Shown piece by piece: positions 52,884 to 63,072 of a DNA stretch of 64,000 nucleotides (its first letter is position 1; each line of letters begins with the position of its first letter). The DNA lies in contig NSIL01000002.1 in NCBI GenBank assembly GCA_002737365.1, positions 152,596 to 216,595 on the forward strand. Reading direction: 5' to 3'. Made by a program: the position numbers and the translations under genes. The stretch is from Acidobacterium sp. Its GTDB lineage: Bacteria; Acidobacteriota; Vicinamibacteria; Vicinamibacterales; UBA2999. The notes below the pieces were generated by a model, which made no database searches, was not told the DNA's origin, and worked only from the letters and a program-made list of their open reading frames with translations.

Positions 52884-55018
52884 CTCTTTGCGGCGGGCGC
52901 GTACATCTCGGTGATGTACTGCTTGATCATGCGCCGCGTCGAGAAGCGAGGCGCGTTGGAGCGCATGGCTTCGCGGACCACCTGGATCCACTGGCGCGGC
53001 AGGCCGCGCGGGTCGCGATCGTAAAACAGCGGCACCACCTCGTTCTCGAGCAGTGAGTACAGCGATTCGGCATCGGCCGCGTCGGTCGCCGCCTGGTCGT
53101 CGGGATTGGTGTGGCTTTCGATCAGCCAGCCGTTCTTGCCGTTGAACCCCTCCGCCCACCAGCCGTCACCGATGCTCAGGTGCGGCACGCCGTTGAGGGC
53201 TGCTTTCATGCCGCTGGTGCCGCTCGCCTCGAGCGGCTTGCGCGGATTGTTCAGCCACACGTCGCAGCCATGCACCAGGTAGTGGGCGAGGTGCATGTCG
53301 TAATCATCGATAAACGCGAGGCGGCCGCCGAATTTCGGATCGAGGGCGTGTCTGAACACGCGCTGCAGATGATGCTTGGCCGGTTCATCCGCCGGGTGGG
53401 CCTTGCCGGCGAACACGATCTGCACCGGCCGGTCGATCGCGGTCAGGATCCTCACGAGGCGATCCGGGTCGTGGAAAATCAGCTCCGGCCGCTTATAGGC
53501 GGTGAACCGGCGGGCGTATCCCAGCGTCAGCGCATTCGGATCCAGCATGCTGCCGGAGGCGACGATGCGCGACGGCCCGACGTGTTCGCCGGACCAGCGC
53601 GACCGCATCCGCTCGCGGATGAAGCTGAACAGGTCAGTGCGCATGGCGTTGCGCGTGGCCCAGATCTCGGCGTCGGGAATATCGCGCAGGCGCTCCCAGA
53701 GCTCCGGCTCGTCGACGTGGTCGAGCCATCCCGGCCCGAAGTGCTGGTCTAGTAACTGGAACACCGAGCCGGCCATCCAGGTCGGCACGTGCACGCCGTT
53801 GGTGATGCTGCGCACCGGAATCTGATCGGCGGGCAGCTCGGGCCACATCGGCCGCCACATGGTGCGTGTCACCTCGCCGTGCAACGCGCTCACGCCGTTG
53901 ACGTGGCCGGCGGTGCGAAGCGCCAGTGCGGTCATGTTGAACTGCGAGCCGCTGCCGTTGTCGTACTCGCCGAGCGCCAGGAAGCGCTGGCGGTGCTCGC
54001 CGATTTCGCCCCAGGAACCGGCGAGGTGCTTCTCGACCAGGTGGAACGGGAAGGCGTCGTGTCCGGCCGGTACCGGCGTGTGCGTGGTGAACACCGTCGA
54101 CGCCTTCACGGTCGCGAGCGCCTCGTCGAACGAGTGGCCCTGCTCGATGCCCTCGCGAATGCGCTGCAGCGCCACGAAGGCCGCGTGGCCTTCGTTCAGG
54201 TGCCACACGGTCGGTGTGACGCCGAGGGCGCGCAGCGCCCGAACCCCGCCAATCCCGAGGATGATCTCCTGCTGGATGCGGGTTTCACGATCACCACCGT
54301 AGAGACGGGCTGACAGTTCGCGGTCCCACGGCGCGTTCTCGGCGAGGTCGGTGTCGAGCAGAAACAGCCGCACCTTGCCGAGCCTGACGCGCCAGACTGC
54401 GGCCAGCACGGTGCGATCGCCCAGCGGTATTGCCGTGATGCACGGCTTGCCGTCCGGGGTGAGCGCCGCCTCGATCGGCACCTCGGTCCAGTTAATTCGC
54501 TGGTGGCGCTCTTCCTGCCAACCCTCGTTGCTCATGCGCTGCAGGAAGTAGCCCTGCGGATACATGAAGCCGACGCCGACCAGCGGCACGCCGAGGTCCG
54601 CGGCTTCCTTACAATGATCGCCAGCCAACACGCCGAGGCCGCCGGCGTAGATCGGCAGCGACTGGTGCAGCGCGAATTCCGCGGAGAAGTAGGCGATGCT
54701 CCCGCCGTTCATCAGCGAGGCGCGTTCTTGCCACCACGGGTGCGCCTGCGTGCGCGCCTGGTCGAGTCCGAACAGGGCTTGGTCGTAGGCGCTCAGAAAC
54801 GCCGGATCGCCTGCGGCCGTCGCCAGCTGGTCGGCCGTGATGCTCTGGAGCATGCGCACCGGGTTGTGTGCGGTCGAGCGCCACAGCTCGTAGTCGAGGC
54901 GCCGGAACACTTCGCGGGCGCGCTTGTCCCAGCTCCACCACAAGTCGATGGCGAGTTCGTGCAGCCGATGAATGCGCGCCGGCAGGGCCGCGGCCGAGGC
55001 AAATCGTTCTTCTGACAT
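52880..55018 (-). CDS. glgP: Alpha-glucan (glycogen) phosphorylase, GT35
   Basis: Releases glucose-1-phosphate from glycogen or maltodextrin by phosphorolysis. The PLP lysine is K605 in EASGTSGMKAALNG; other landmarks are AYFSAEFALHQSLPIYAGGLGVLAGD near the N-terminus and WHLNEGHAAFVAL. 712 residues with the short N-terminal region mark the bacterial type lacking the mammalian regulatory part. ATG 55018 matches the family start; the frame remains open upstream in the dehydratase gene. Downstream of that gene by 13 bases. Confidence 0.94.
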   Translation of the reverse strand: MSEERFASAAALPARIHRLHELAIDLWWSWDKRAREVFRRLDYELWRSTAHNPVRMLQSITADQLATAAGDPAFLSAYDQALFGLDQARTQAHPWWQERASLMNGGSIAYFSAEFALHQSLPIYAGGLGVLAGDHCKEAADLGVPLVGVGFMYPQGYFLQRMSNEGWQEERHQRINWTEVPIEAALTPDGKPCITAIPLGDRTVLAAVWRVRLGKVRLFLLDTDLAENAPWDRELSARLYGGDRETRIQQEIILGIGGVRALRALGVTPTVWHLNEGHAAFVALQRIREGIEQGHSFDEALATVKASTVFTTHTPVPAGHDAFPFHLVEKHLAGSWGEIGEHRQRFLALGEYDNGSGSQFNMTALALRTAGHVNGVSALHGEVTRTMWRPMWPELPADQIPVRSITNGVHVPTWMAGSVFQLLDQHFGPGWLDHVDEPELWERLRDIPDAEIWATRNAMRTDLFSFIRERMRSRWSGEHVGPSRIVASGSMLDPNALTLGYARRFTAYKRPELIFHDPDRLVRILTAIDRPVQIVFAGKAHPADEPAKHHLQRVFRHALDPKFGGRLAFIDDYDMHLAHYLVHGCDVWLNNPRKPLEASGTSGMKAALNGVPHLSIGDGWWAEGFNGKNGWLIESHTNPDDQAATDAADAESLYSLLENEVVPLFYDRDPRGLPRQWIQVVREAMRSNAPRFSTRRMIKQYITEMYAPAAKR

Positions 55019-55031
55019 GTCTGCAGCTGTC

Positions 55032-56000
55032 CTATGCGGTGGCGCCAACGAGCGTGGCGAATCTGGCGAGATCGATGTTGCCGCCCGAGACCACAGCGAC
55101 GACTTTCCCGGTGCCGGCGCGGCCGCTGATCGCCGCGGCGATGGCGCAGCCGGCGGCCCCTTCGGCGACGACGTGCACACGGTCGGCGGCATAGCGCATG
55201 GCAGCGGCAATGTCGGCGAGCTCCATCACGATCGACGCGTCGACCAGCTCCTTCAACAGCGGCCACATGGTCGTCAGCACCGACTTGCCGCCGGCGCCGT
55301 CGACGAATGACGGCGTCCAGCCGTCGAAGTAGCTGGGCTCGCCCTTGGCGAGGGAGGTCGCCAGCGGCGATGCCGTCGCGGGTTCGGCCGCATAGACCTT
55401 GACCGATGGCTTGCGCGCGCGCATCACCGAGCCAATCCCGGACAACAACCCACCGCCGCCGAGCGAGGCGACCACGGCATCGACCTCCGGCAGATCGTCG
55501 AGAATCTCGAGGCCCGCGGTCGCGTTGCCGGCAATGAAGTCATCGTCATCGAACGGGTGAACGAAGTGACCACGCATGCGCGGCGACGCGTGCGCGATGA
55601 CGGTTTGCCAGCACTCGTCGTAGCTGGCCTTCGCGATGGTGGCGCCCAGGCGTTCGATCGAGCGCAGTTTGGTCTCAGGTGCCGTGTCCATGACCATGAC
55701 CGAGCACGGCACCCCGGCCCGCCGGGCGGCAAAAGCGACACCCTGCGCGGCGTTGCCGGCGCTCACCGTCCACACGCCGTCGCGCAGTTGGTCGCCCGTC
55801 AGCTTGCGCACGGCATTCCACGCGCCGCGGATCTTGAACGATCCAATCGGCTGCAGTGACTCGAGCTTCAGGTAGATTTCTGGGCGCGGTGGTCCGTCGG
55901 CGGCGAACGGCAGATCCAGCTTGATCAGCGGCGTGCGGACGGCCGCCTCGTAGACGTGCCGCGCGGCATCTTCGATGGCTTCGATGGGGATGTGCCGCAT
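55032..56000 (-). CDS. Threonine/serine dehydratase-like PLP enzyme
   Basis: Fold-type II PLP enzyme with the Schiff-base lysine K56 (IGSFKIRGA), Ser/Asn ring contacts in VSAGNAAQGVA and the phosphate loop SLGGGGLLSG. The C-terminus has VVSGGNID. At 322 residues it lacks a C-terminal ACT regulatory domain, as in catabolic threonine dehydratases and serine racemases. Likely deaminates threonine or serine to the oxoacid. It shares its strand with glgP; the connection is probably only positional. Confidence 0.85.
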   Translation of the reverse strand: MRHIPIEAIEDAARHVYEAAVRTPLIKLDLPFAADGPPRPEIYLKLESLQPIGSFKIRGAWNAVRKLTGDQLRDGVWTVSAGNAAQGVAFAARRAGVPCSVMVMDTAPETKLRSIERLGATIAKASYDECWQTVIAHASPRMRGHFVHPFDDDDFIAGNATAGLEILDDLPEVDAVVASLGGGGLLSGIGSVMRARKPSVKVYAAEPATASPLATSLAKGEPSYFDGWTPSFVDGAGGKSVLTTMWPLLKELVDASIVMELADIAAAMRYAADRVHVVAEGAAGCAIAAAISGRAGTGKVVAVVSGGNIDLARFATLVGATA

Positions 56001-56033
56001 GGAGACCGGAAAATCGTATCATTCAACAGCTAA

Positions 56034-56080
56034 GGTGCCTATGGTACGTACGGTGCCTCGGGTGCCAACGGGTTGGTGCC
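56034..56080. repeat. Tandem GGTGCC repeat upstream of the S58 peptidase
   Basis: Four or five units of about 10-13 bases (AAGGTGCCT, ACGGTGCCT, CGGGTGCC, TTGGTGCC) in the 82-base divergent gap. Similar to 15840-15863. It fills the region where a promoter would be expected. Confidence 0.5.
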
Positions 56081-56082
56081 GA

Positions 56083-57264
56083 ATGCGAACAATGAGAACG
56101 ACTTGCTGCGTCCTTCTGCTTGCTGGTTACGCTGGTGTGCTCGCCGCTCAGGACGGGGTCCGGCCGCGAGCGCGCGAGATCGGGCTGGCGCCGGGGGTGT
56201 TCGCGCCGGGTCCCCTGAATGCGATCACCGACGTCAGTGGTGTGAGCGTGGGGCACGCGACGCTGATCGAGGGCGACAACGTCCGGACGGGCGTCACCGT
56301 GATCGTGCCGCATGCCGGCAACGTGTTCCAGGACAAGGTGGCCGGCGCGGTGTTTGTGGGCAACGCGTTCGGCAAGTTGGCCGGCTCGACGCAGGTGGAT
56401 GAATTGGGCACCATCGAAACGCCGATCGCGTTGACCAATACGCTGAGCGTCGGTGCGGTCATGGACGGCCTGGTGCGGTGGACGCTCGAGCAACCGGGCA
56501 ACCAGAACGTGCGCTCCGTCAACGCGCTGGTGGGCGAGACCAACGATGGCGGCCTCAACGACATTCGTGGCCAGCACGTGAAGCCCCAGCATGTGCTCGA
56601 GGCGTTGCACGCCGCAGCCACAGGCCCGGTGCTTGAGGGCAGTGTCGGGGCCGGCACCGGGACACAGGCCTTCGGATGGAAGGGCGGCATTGGCACCGCG
56701 TCTCGCAAACTCTCGGCGAGCCAGGGGGGATACACGCTCGGCGTGATCGTCCAATCCAACTACGGCGGCGTGCTCGCGATGGGCGGTGCGCCGGTGGGGC
56801 AGTTGCTCGGGCGCTATGCGTATCAGCCTCGGCCGGTGGCGTTGGACCAACCTGAAGGTTGGTCCCCACAGGCTGGTGCCACCAACGGTGATGGCTCCTG
56901 CCTGATCATTGTCGCCACCGACGCACCGATTGATGCCCGCGATCTGAAGCGGGTGGCGGCGCGTGCCATCTACGGACTGGCGCGCACCGGCTCGTCGTAC
57001 AGCAACGGCAGTGGCGATTTCGCGATCGCCTTTTCCACCGCCTCAGTACTCCGCACCCGATTCGGATCGGCCGCGCCGCAGGTCCGCACCGTGCTGCCAA
57101 CCGACGGGGTATCCCCCCTGTTTCAGGCCGCCCTGGAAGCGACCGAAGAGGCGGTTTACAACTCCCTTCTGAAGGCGACCAGCGTCACCAGCCGGTGGGG
57201 GAGTGCCGAGGCACTGCCGGTGGAGCGGGTTCGAGCCATCCTGAAGGGCTACCCGAGGCCATAG
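56083..57264 (+). CDS. P1 family peptidase (S58, DmpA/aminopeptidase type), exported
   Basis: Autoprocessing N-terminal nucleophile peptidase: aminopeptidase or amidase of the DmpA fold. Signal peptide (about 1-23, GVLAAQ) then blocks GPLNAITDVSGVSVGHATL, VGNAFGKLAGSTQVDELG, ALVGETNDGGLNDI and the cleavage/nucleophile region NGDGSCLIIVATD, where the chain is cut before Ser. A palindrome encodes L254-P262 just before that site. ATG 56083 or 56092 both give a signal peptide. 393 residues. Confidence 0.9.
   Translation: MRTMRTTCCVLLLAGYAGVLAAQDGVRPRAREIGLAPGVFAPGPLNAITDVSGVSVGHATLIEGDNVRTGVTVIVPHAGNVFQDKVAGAVFVGNAFGKLAGSTQVDELGTIETPIALTNTLSVGAVMDGLVRWTLEQPGNQNVRSVNALVGETNDGGLNDIRGQHVKPQHVLEALHAAATGPVLEGSVGAGTGTQAFGWKGGIGTASRKLSASQGGYTLGVIVQSNYGGVLAMGGAPVGQLLGRYAYQPRPVALDQPEGWSPQAGATNGDGSCLIIVATDAPIDARDLKRVAARAIYGLARTGSSYSNGSGDFAIAFSTASVLRTRFGSAAPQVRTVLPTDGVSPLFQAALEATEEAVYNSLLKATSVTSRWGSAEALPVERVRAILKGYPRP
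56844..56865 (+). repeat. CDS-embedded palindromic element in the S58 peptidase
   Basis: GGACCAACCT, loop GA, AGGTTGGTCC, a perfect 10-bp hairpin, in frame as LDQPEGWS (254-261). Its apex CCT-GA-AGG closely matches the smc copy (CCT-TC-AGG). Immediately after it comes the conserved NGDGSC segment. Confidence 0.7.
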
Positions 57265-57579
57265 GACCCGGGACGTGGCGATTTATTGATTTGCGTGCTT
57301 GAGCCGATAACCAGCAACGACCACGGCAGCCAATAGTAGTAGTCCGAGGGTGTGGGTGAATGGCCGGTGGCAGGAACCGGACCGTCACGATGCCGCGCTG
57401 ACGGCGCTCTGCTAGGAGGTGGAGCGCACGGTGCGGCCGCACCAGGCGGCCGGCGTCCGCGCGGTCGTGTTTTTGGTGGCTGTGCCCGCACCGGACCAAG
57501 CCGCCGCGCCGGTCGTGACACCGACGCCGGTCTACGTCGATGTGTTCGACTCAGGCTACGGTCACGGGATCTAGCCCGA
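57265..57579. other. 315-base gap without a convincing gene
   Basis: Between the S58 peptidase and convergent ilvC. On the minus strand one frame reads a membrane-like tail (FTHTLGLLLLAAVVVAGYRL, then KHANQ and stop) at about 57365-57288, which may be the end of a decayed gene. On the plus strand a short frame 57431-57574 (GTG after AGGAGG) gives 47 residues ending VYVDVFDSGYGHGI. Neither has family support, so neither is called as a gene. Confidence 0.4.
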
Positions 57580-58602
57580 CTACGCCTTTAAGGTGGCTTC
57601 AGGTTCGGGCGCCGCCACCGGTTCCAGGAAGGGCATGCGCGCGCGGAGCTTGGCGCCGACCTGCTCGATTTGGTGCTGGCGGTGCTTCCCGCGTTCCCCC
57701 GCGAACCAACCGCTGTTGGTGTCGCGCGCCAGTTTCTCGGCGTATGCGCCCGAGCGAATCTCTGCCAGCATCTTCCGCATCTCGTTCTTGGTCTCTTCGG
57801 TCACGAGGCGCGGGCCGCCGGTGTAGTCGCCGTGCTCGGCGGTGTCACTGACCGAGTAGCGCATGAAGCCCAGGCCGCCTCGATACATCAGGTCGACGAT
57901 CAGCTTCAGTTCGTGCAGGCACTCGAAGTAGGCAATCTCAGGTTGATAGCCGGCTTCGACCAGCGTTTCAAATCCCGCCGTGACCAGCGCGCTCACCCCG
58001 CCGCACAGCACCGCCTGCTCGCCGAACAGATCGGTTTCGGTTTCTTCCGAGAAAGTCGTCTCGATCACGCCGGCGCGCGTGCAGCCAATGCCCTTGGCAT
58101 ACGCGAGCGTCGCGGCGCGGGCCGTGCCGGTGGCGTCCTTGTGGATCGCCATCAGGCCGGGGACGCCGGCGCCTTCCTTGAACACCTCGCGGACGCGATG
58201 GCCCGGCGCCTTGGGTGCGACCATCGAAACATCGACGCCTTCGGGCGGAGTGATCCAGTTAAAGCGGATGGCAAAGCCGTGCGCGAACATCAGCATCTTG
58301 CCTGGCGTCAGGTGCGGCTCGATGTCCTTCTTGAACAGGCCGGGCTGCACCAGGTCTGGCACCAGCATCATGATGACGTCGCCCCACGCCGCCGCGGCTG
58401 CCGGTTCCATCGGCGTGAAGCCCGCCGCTTCGGCCGCGCGCCAGCCACGGCTATCCGGCCGCACGCCGACGCGCACGTCGCCGCCGCTGTCGCGCAGGTT
58501 CATCGCGTGGGCATGGCCCTGCGACCCGAAGCCCATGACGGCCACTTTTCGTCCTAGGATGGCCGCTACATCAACGTCCGCATCGTGAATCATCGTCGCC
58601 AT
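57580..58602 (-). CDS. ilvC: Ketol-acid reductoisomerase, class I
   Basis: Mg- and NADPH-dependent second common step of valine/isoleucine/leucine synthesis. Rossmann motif [17 protein letters not shown] (about 24-40), catalytic-domain ligands in [16 protein letters not shown] and [18 protein letters not shown]. 340 residues is the short class I form. ATG 58602 is used because the frame upstream lies in leuD. Last gene of the leu-ilv operon, 11 bases after leuD. Confidence 0.96.
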   Translation of the reverse strand: MATMIHDADVDVAAILGRKVAVMGFGSQGHAHAMNLRDSGGDVRVGVRPDSRGWRAAEAAGFTPMEPAAAAAWGDVIMMLVPDLVQPGLFKKDIEPHLTPGKMLMFAHGFAIRFNWITPPEGVDVSMVAPKAPGHRVREVFKEGAGVPGLMAIHKDATGTARAATLAYAKGIGCTRAGVIETTFSEETETDLFGEQAVLCGGVSALVTAGFETLVEAGYQPEIAYFECLHELKLIVDLMYRGGLGFMRYSVSDTAEHGDYTGGPRLVTEETKNEMRKMLAEIRSGAYAEKLARDTNSGWFAGERGKHRQHQIEQVGAKLRARMPFLEPVAAPEPEATLKA

Positions 58603-58613
58603 GTTCGAATTCC

Positions 58614-59228
58614 TTATTCCTCTAAGGTGTTCTGCTGCGCCTCGAAAGCCGAGATGTCGGATTGGTTGGCGAGAATCAGGTCGATTTCGTCCTTGCCCTC
58701 GAGCAACCGCTGCCGCGACGCCTCGTCGAAGGCGAAGGGCGCGGCCAACCCGTGTGCATCGCGGACTTCGCACCGCTCGAGGTCGATGACCAGGGTGTAG
58801 CCGGTGCCGGCTTCGGCGCGGTCGAGAATGCTGTTGACCGCCGGCTCGGCCAGGGCTACCGGCACCATGCCGTTGCCGACCGCATTGTTGCGGAAGATGT
58901 CGGCAAACGAGGGGGCGAGGACGACGCGGAACCCGGCGTCCTGCAGCGCCCACGCCGCATGCTCACGCGATGAGCCGCAGCCGAAGTTCAGCCCGGCCAC
59001 AAGAATGCTGGCGCCCGCGTAGGCGGGCTGGTTCAACGGGAACGCCGGGTCCATCTCGCCGGTGGCCGTGCGGCGCCAATCGTGAAACAGGAACGGCCCG
59101 AACCCGGTGCGCTCGATCCGCTTCAGGAAGTTCTTCGGGATGATCTGATCGGTGTCGACGTGGCTGCGCCGCAACGGTGCGACCAAACCTTCATGCACGC
59201 GGAATGGCTGGCGTAGGGAGGCGGACAT
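58614..59228 (-). CDS. leuD: 3-isopropylmalate dehydratase small subunit
   Basis: Swivelling subunit that pairs with LeuC to isomerise 2- to 3-isopropylmalate. Motifs [16 protein letters not shown] near the start and [17 protein letters not shown] plus [20 protein letters not shown]. 204 residues. ATG 59228 overlaps the leuC stop (TAATG), supporting coupled synthesis of the two subunits. Confidence 0.97.
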   Translation of the reverse strand: MSASLRQPFRVHEGLVAPLRRSHVDTDQIIPKNFLKRIERTGFGPFLFHDWRRTATGEMDPAFPLNQPAYAGASILVAGLNFGCGSSREHAAWALQDAGFRVVLAPSFADIFRNNAVGNGMVPVALAEPAVNSILDRAEAGTGYTLVIDLERCEVRDAHGLAAPFAFDEASRQRLLEGKDEIDLILANQSDISAFEAQQNTLEE

Positions 59229-60676
59229 TACCGATACTCCCACTGCCGCACGTCGGTGAAGTGGCCCTCGATGGCAGCGGCGGCGGCCATGGCCGGGCTC
59301 ACCAGGTGAGTGCGGCCGCCGCGGCCCTGGCGTCCTTCAAAGTTGCGGTTGCTCGTGGAAGCGCAGCGTTCGCCGTCACCCAACACGTCGTCGTTCATGC
59401 CCAGGCACATCGAGCAACCCGGTTCACGCCACTCGAAGCCAGCGGCGGAGAAGATCCGATCCAGGCCTTCGCGCTCGGCTTCGGCTTTCACCTGCTGTGA
59501 TCCCGGCACCACTAACGCGCGCACGCCGGCGTGCACGTGATGTCCACGGACCACCTCCGCGGCCGCGCGCAGGTCGGCGATGCGAGCGTTCGTGCACGAG
59601 CCGATGAACACGCGGTCGACCGACACCGAATCAAGCGGCGTGCCTGGTGTCAGGCCCATGTAAGCCAGGGCGCGTTCCATCGCCCTGGCGTCGCCTTCGT
59701 TGGCAGCCGTCTTGGGATCAGGCACGTAGCCCGTGATGGGCAGTGACATGTCGGGGCGGGTGCCCCAGGTGACGACCGGTGCCAGCGTGCTGACGTCGAT
59801 GGTGACCTCGGCGTCGAAAGTGGCGGTGTCATCGCTGCGGAGCTGACGCCAGCGGTCGACCGCGGCATCCCAGGCCGCGGCCTTGGGAGCGTGGGGCCGG
59901 CCCTTGAGATAGGTGACGGTGGTGCGATCCGGCGCGACGAGGGCGCTGCGGGCGCCCGCCTCGATGCTCATGTTGCACAGCGTCATGCGCTCTTCCATGG
60001 AAAACGACGCCACCAGCGGACCGCCGAGCTCGAGCGCGTAGCCGGTGCCGCCGCTGAAGCCGAGGCGCGCAATCAGTTCCAGGGCCACGTCCTTCGCGGT
60101 GACGCCAGACATCAGCGCGCCGGTGAACGTCACGCGCATGGCCCTGGGCTTCTGCTGCACCAGGCACTGTGTCGCCAGCACCTGCTCGACCTCGCTCGTG
60201 CCGATGCCGAAGGCCAACGCTCCGAACGCGCCGTGCGTGCTGGTATGGCTGTCGCCGCACACGATGGTGGTGCCAGGCAGCGTGAGGCCAAGCTCGGGTC
60301 CAATCACGTGAACGATGCCCTGGCGGCCGCTGTCGAAGTCGAACAACGGCACGCCAAACGCCGGGGCGTTGCGGCGCAGGGCTTCGACCTGCGCGCGCGC
60401 CAACGGATCGGCGATCGGCCGCTCGCGACCGGCCGTCGGCACGTTGTGATCGACCGTGGCGAAGGTCAGGTCGGGACGACGCACGGGCCGTCCCGCGAGG
60501 CGCAGACCTTCGAACGCCTGCGGCGACGTCACTTCGTGAACGAGATGCCGATCGATGTAAATGAGGCTGCGGCCATCGTCGAGGACGCGGACCACGTGGG
60601 CATCCCAGACTTTGTCGAGCAGTGTTCTCGGGCCCTGGCTACCTGGGCGCCCGAGTGCGCGGTCCTCAGACGGCAT
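59228..60676 (-). CDS. leuC: 3-isopropylmalate dehydratase large subunit
   Basis: Aconitase-fold subunit carrying a 4Fe-4S cluster; ligand cysteines in GSCTNARI and CSMCLGMN. Other motifs: RDLH-type [18 protein letters not shown] at the start and [25 protein letters not shown]. 482 residues matches the LeuC standard. Its start overlaps the end of leuB by 11 bases. Confidence 0.97.
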   Translation of the reverse strand: MPSEDRALGRPGSQGPRTLLDKVWDAHVVRVLDDGRSLIYIDRHLVHEVTSPQAFEGLRLAGRPVRRPDLTFATVDHNVPTAGRERPIADPLARAQVEALRRNAPAFGVPLFDFDSGRQGIVHVIGPELGLTLPGTTIVCGDSHTSTHGAFGALAFGIGTSEVEQVLATQCLVQQKPRAMRVTFTGALMSGVTAKDVALELIARLGFSGGTGYALELGGPLVASFSMEERMTLCNMSIEAGARSALVAPDRTTVTYLKGRPHAPKAAAWDAAVDRWRQLRSDDTATFDAEVTIDVSTLAPVVTWGTRPDMSLPITGYVPDPKTAANEGDARAMERALAYMGLTPGTPLDSVSVDRVFIGSCTNARIADLRAAAEVVRGHHVHAGVRALVVPGSQQVKAEAEREGLDRIFSAAGFEWREPGCSMCLGMNDDVLGDGERCASTSNRNFEGRQGRGGRTHLVSPAMAAAAAIEGHFTDVRQWEYR

Positions 60677-61766
60677 GATACGAATGCCGCCGGTCTCGGA
60701 CGTCGGTCAAGGCGTCGTTGATGGCCTGGCCCATTTCCTGCGTGGAGAGGACGCGCTCGCCCGGGTTGGCCAGGTCACGGGTGCGCGCGCCGGTCGCCAG
60801 CGCATCCTGGATCGCCTGTTCGATCTCCGCAGCTTCCTTGTCCATCTTTGCGGTGAAGCGCAGCAGCATGGCGGCGCTGGCGATCGCGCCGATCGGATTG
60901 GCGAGGCCCTTGCCGGCAATGTCAGGCGCCGAGCCGTGCACCGGCTCGTACAGGTCGACCTTGCCACCGAGCGTCGCCGACGGCAGCAGGCCGAGTGAGC
61001 CCGCGACCGAGGCCGCCTGGTCGCTGAGGATGTCGCCGAACAGGTTGTCGCACAGCATCACGTCGAAGCTGGTGGGTGCGGTCGCCAGCCGCATCGCGGC
61101 GGTGTCGACGAACACGTGCTCGAGCGCGACCTCGGGATACTCCTTCGCGACCTCCGTCACGACCTTGCGCCACAGCTGCGAGCATTCGAGCACATTGGCC
61201 TTGTCGATCGAGGCGACCAGGCCGCGGCGTTGGCGCGCTCGTTCGAAGGCGACGCGGGCCACGCGCTCCACTTCGTGACGCGAGTAGATCAGGGTGTTGA
61301 AGGCCGTGTCGCCAGAGGCGTCGAAGCCGCGCGGCTCGCCGAAGTACAGGCCTCCCAGCAATTCGCGCACGATCAACAAATCGGCGCCCTTCACCTTCTC
61401 GGGCTGGAACGCCGTACGCTTGGCGAGCGGGGCATAGCAGATGGCCGGCCGCAGGTTGGCGTAACCGCCGAGCGCCCGGCGCAGCGCCAGCAGGGCCGCT
61501 TCGGGCCGCGCCGACGGCAACCGTCCGTCGAACTTCGGATTGCCGACCGCGCCGAGCAGCACCGCGTCGGCGCCGAGACAGGCCTCGAGCGTGCTCTCGG
61601 GCAGGCCCTGGCCGTCGCTGTCGATGGCCACGCCACCGATGTTGTGCGTGCTGAACGTCAACGACTTACCCGCGTGCTCGGCGACGTTCTTCAGAACCCG
61701 AACCGCTTCGGCCGTGACTTCCGGACCAATGCCGTCGCCGGGCAGGAGGGCGATCTTCAGTGACAT
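60666..61766 (-). CDS. leuB: 3-isopropylmalate dehydrogenase
   Basis: NAD-dependent oxidative decarboxylation of 3-isopropylmalate. N-terminal [34 protein letters not shown], active-site [10 protein letters not shown] and [24 protein letters not shown]. 366 residues. Its start overlaps the stop of leuA by 10 bases and its end overlaps leuC, so the four leu genes form one coupled run. Confidence 0.97.
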   Translation of the reverse strand: MSLKIALLPGDGIGPEVTAEAVRVLKNVAEHAGKSLTFSTHNIGGVAIDSDGQGLPESTLEACLGADAVLLGAVGNPKFDGRLPSARPEAALLALRRALGGYANLRPAICYAPLAKRTAFQPEKVKGADLLIVRELLGGLYFGEPRGFDASGDTAFNTLIYSRHEVERVARVAFERARQRRGLVASIDKANVLECSQLWRKVVTEVAKEYPEVALEHVFVDTAAMRLATAPTSFDVMLCDNLFGDILSDQAASVAGSLGLLPSATLGGKVDLYEPVHGSAPDIAGKGLANPIGAIASAAMLLRFTAKMDKEAAEIEQAIQDALATGARTRDLANPGERVLSTQEMGQAINDALTDVRDRRHSYHAV

Positions 61767-62968
61767 GCCGCGTCTCCGCGTCGCGAAGCCGTCACGGTGC
61801 TGACCGCCAGCGGCGCGGCTATCTCGTCACGAATAATCGCGGCCAACTGGTCGTCGTCGACCGTCTTGGTGCGGTCGGCCAGTGCCGTCACCTTGACGTA
61901 CAAGCGCTCGAGCTCGGGCTGGCGGAGGCGATGGCCCAGGTCACGGCACCGGGCGTCGAGGCCGCGCAGGCCCGAATGCTTACCGAGCACCAGCCGCGTG
62001 CCCGCCGCGCCCACCGACTCGGGGCGCATGATTTCGTAGGTCAGTTCGTACTTGAGCATGCCGTCCTGGTGAATGCCGGCTTCATGCGCGAACGCGTTGG
62101 CCCCGACAATGGCCTTGTTCGGCGGCACCGACACGCCGACGATGGCCGAGAGGGTGTTGCTGGCGGGAACGAGGCCCGGGGTGTTGATGCCGGTGGCGAA
62201 AGGCAGCGCATCGGCCCGCACTTCGAGCGTCATCACAATTTCTTCGAGCGAGGCGTTGCCGGCACGCTCGCCAATGCCGTTGATGGTGCACTCCACCTGG
62301 CGGGCGCCCGCCTGCACCGCGGCAATCGAGTTGGCGACGGCCAGGCCGAGATCGTTGTGGCAGTGGGCCGACAGGATGGCCCGGTCGCCGAGCAACTGCT
62401 TCACGGTCGAGAACATCTTCTGGATGTCGGCCGGCAGCGCGTAGCCGACGGTATCGGGCAGGTTGATCGTGGTGGCGCCCGCCTCGACCGCCGCGACCGA
62501 AACCTCGCACAGGAACGCCAGGTCGCTGCGCGTCGCATCCTCGGCCGAGAACTCGACGTCGGCGCAGAGCGCCCGGGCGTGCGCGACCGAACGCTTGATC
62601 TGTTCCAAACATTGCGCCCGCGTGATGCGCAGCTTGTGTTCCAGGTGGATGTCCGAGGTGGCGAGAAACACGTGGAGGCGCGGCCGGGCCGCGCCAGACA
62701 GAGCCTCCCAGGCACGATCGATATCGGCCGGGATGGCCCGGGCCAGGCCGGCGATGATGGGCCGGCGCACGGCGGCAGCAATGGTCTTCACCGCTTCGAA
62801 GTCGCCATCCGACGAAATGGGGAAGCCGGCCTCGATGATGTCCACGCCCAAGCGGTCCAGTTGCTGGGCGAGCCGCAGCTTCTCGGCCGGCGTCATGCTG
62901 AAGCCCGGGGCTTGCTCGCCGTCGCGGAGAGTCGTATCAAAGACGTGAATACGGGTTCTGGTGGCCAT
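61757..62968 (-). CDS. leuA: 2-isopropylmalate synthase, short form without regulatory domain
   Basis: Condenses acetyl-CoA with 2-oxoisovalerate, the committed step of leucine synthesis. Catalytic blocks [41 protein letters not shown] (His metal ligands) and [17 protein letters not shown]. At 403 residues it ends after the second subdomain and lacks the ~120-residue C-terminal LeuA allosteric domain that binds leucine, so feedback inhibition may be absent or indirect. Homocitrate or citramalate synthase would also fit the length; the leuBCD context favours leuA. Confidence 0.92.
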   Translation of the reverse strand: MATRTRIHVFDTTLRDGEQAPGFSMTPAEKLRLAQQLDRLGVDIIEAGFPISSDGDFEAVKTIAAAVRRPIIAGLARAIPADIDRAWEALSGAARPRLHVFLATSDIHLEHKLRITRAQCLEQIKRSVAHARALCADVEFSAEDATRSDLAFLCEVSVAAVEAGATTINLPDTVGYALPADIQKMFSTVKQLLGDRAILSAHCHNDLGLAVANSIAAVQAGARQVECTINGIGERAGNASLEEIVMTLEVRADALPFATGINTPGLVPASNTLSAIVGVSVPPNKAIVGANAFAHEAGIHQDGMLKYELTYEIMRPESVGAAGTRLVLGKHSGLRGLDARCRDLGHRLRQPELERLYVKVTALADRTKTVDDDQLAAIIRDEIAAPLAVSTVTASRRGDAACH

Positions 62969-63032
62969 AGGTGTCCAAGCGCTAGCTATACAGTCTTTGG
63001 CGGCCGACCAAAATAAGTCAAAGTAATAATAT

Positions 63033-63046
63033 CTATGGACTCATAG
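63033..63046. promoter_or_regulatory. Dyad, candidate LysR-type operator in the leuA/lysR gap
   Basis: CTATG, GACT, CATAG lies in the AT-rich 104-base divergent region, 27 bases from the regulator ATG. LysR proteins typically bind such interrupted dyads to control both themselves and the divergent target. Confidence 0.5.
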
Positions 63047-63055
63047 GTTTTCGCT

Positions 63056-63061
63056 TATATT
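63056..63061 (+). promoter_or_regulatory. -10 element of the LysR regulator gene
   Basis: TATATT, 11 bases before the ATG at 63073, so the transcript leader would be only a few bases. It lies next to the dyad at 63033-63046, which would allow autorepression. Confidence 0.35.
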
Positions 63062-63072
63062 ATGGCGGTCAA

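Noticed and set aside
57431-57574. 47-codon frame after an AGGAGG before ilvC
   Set aside because: Only a ribosome-site match supports it; no family resemblance or coupling, so described only in the gap entry.
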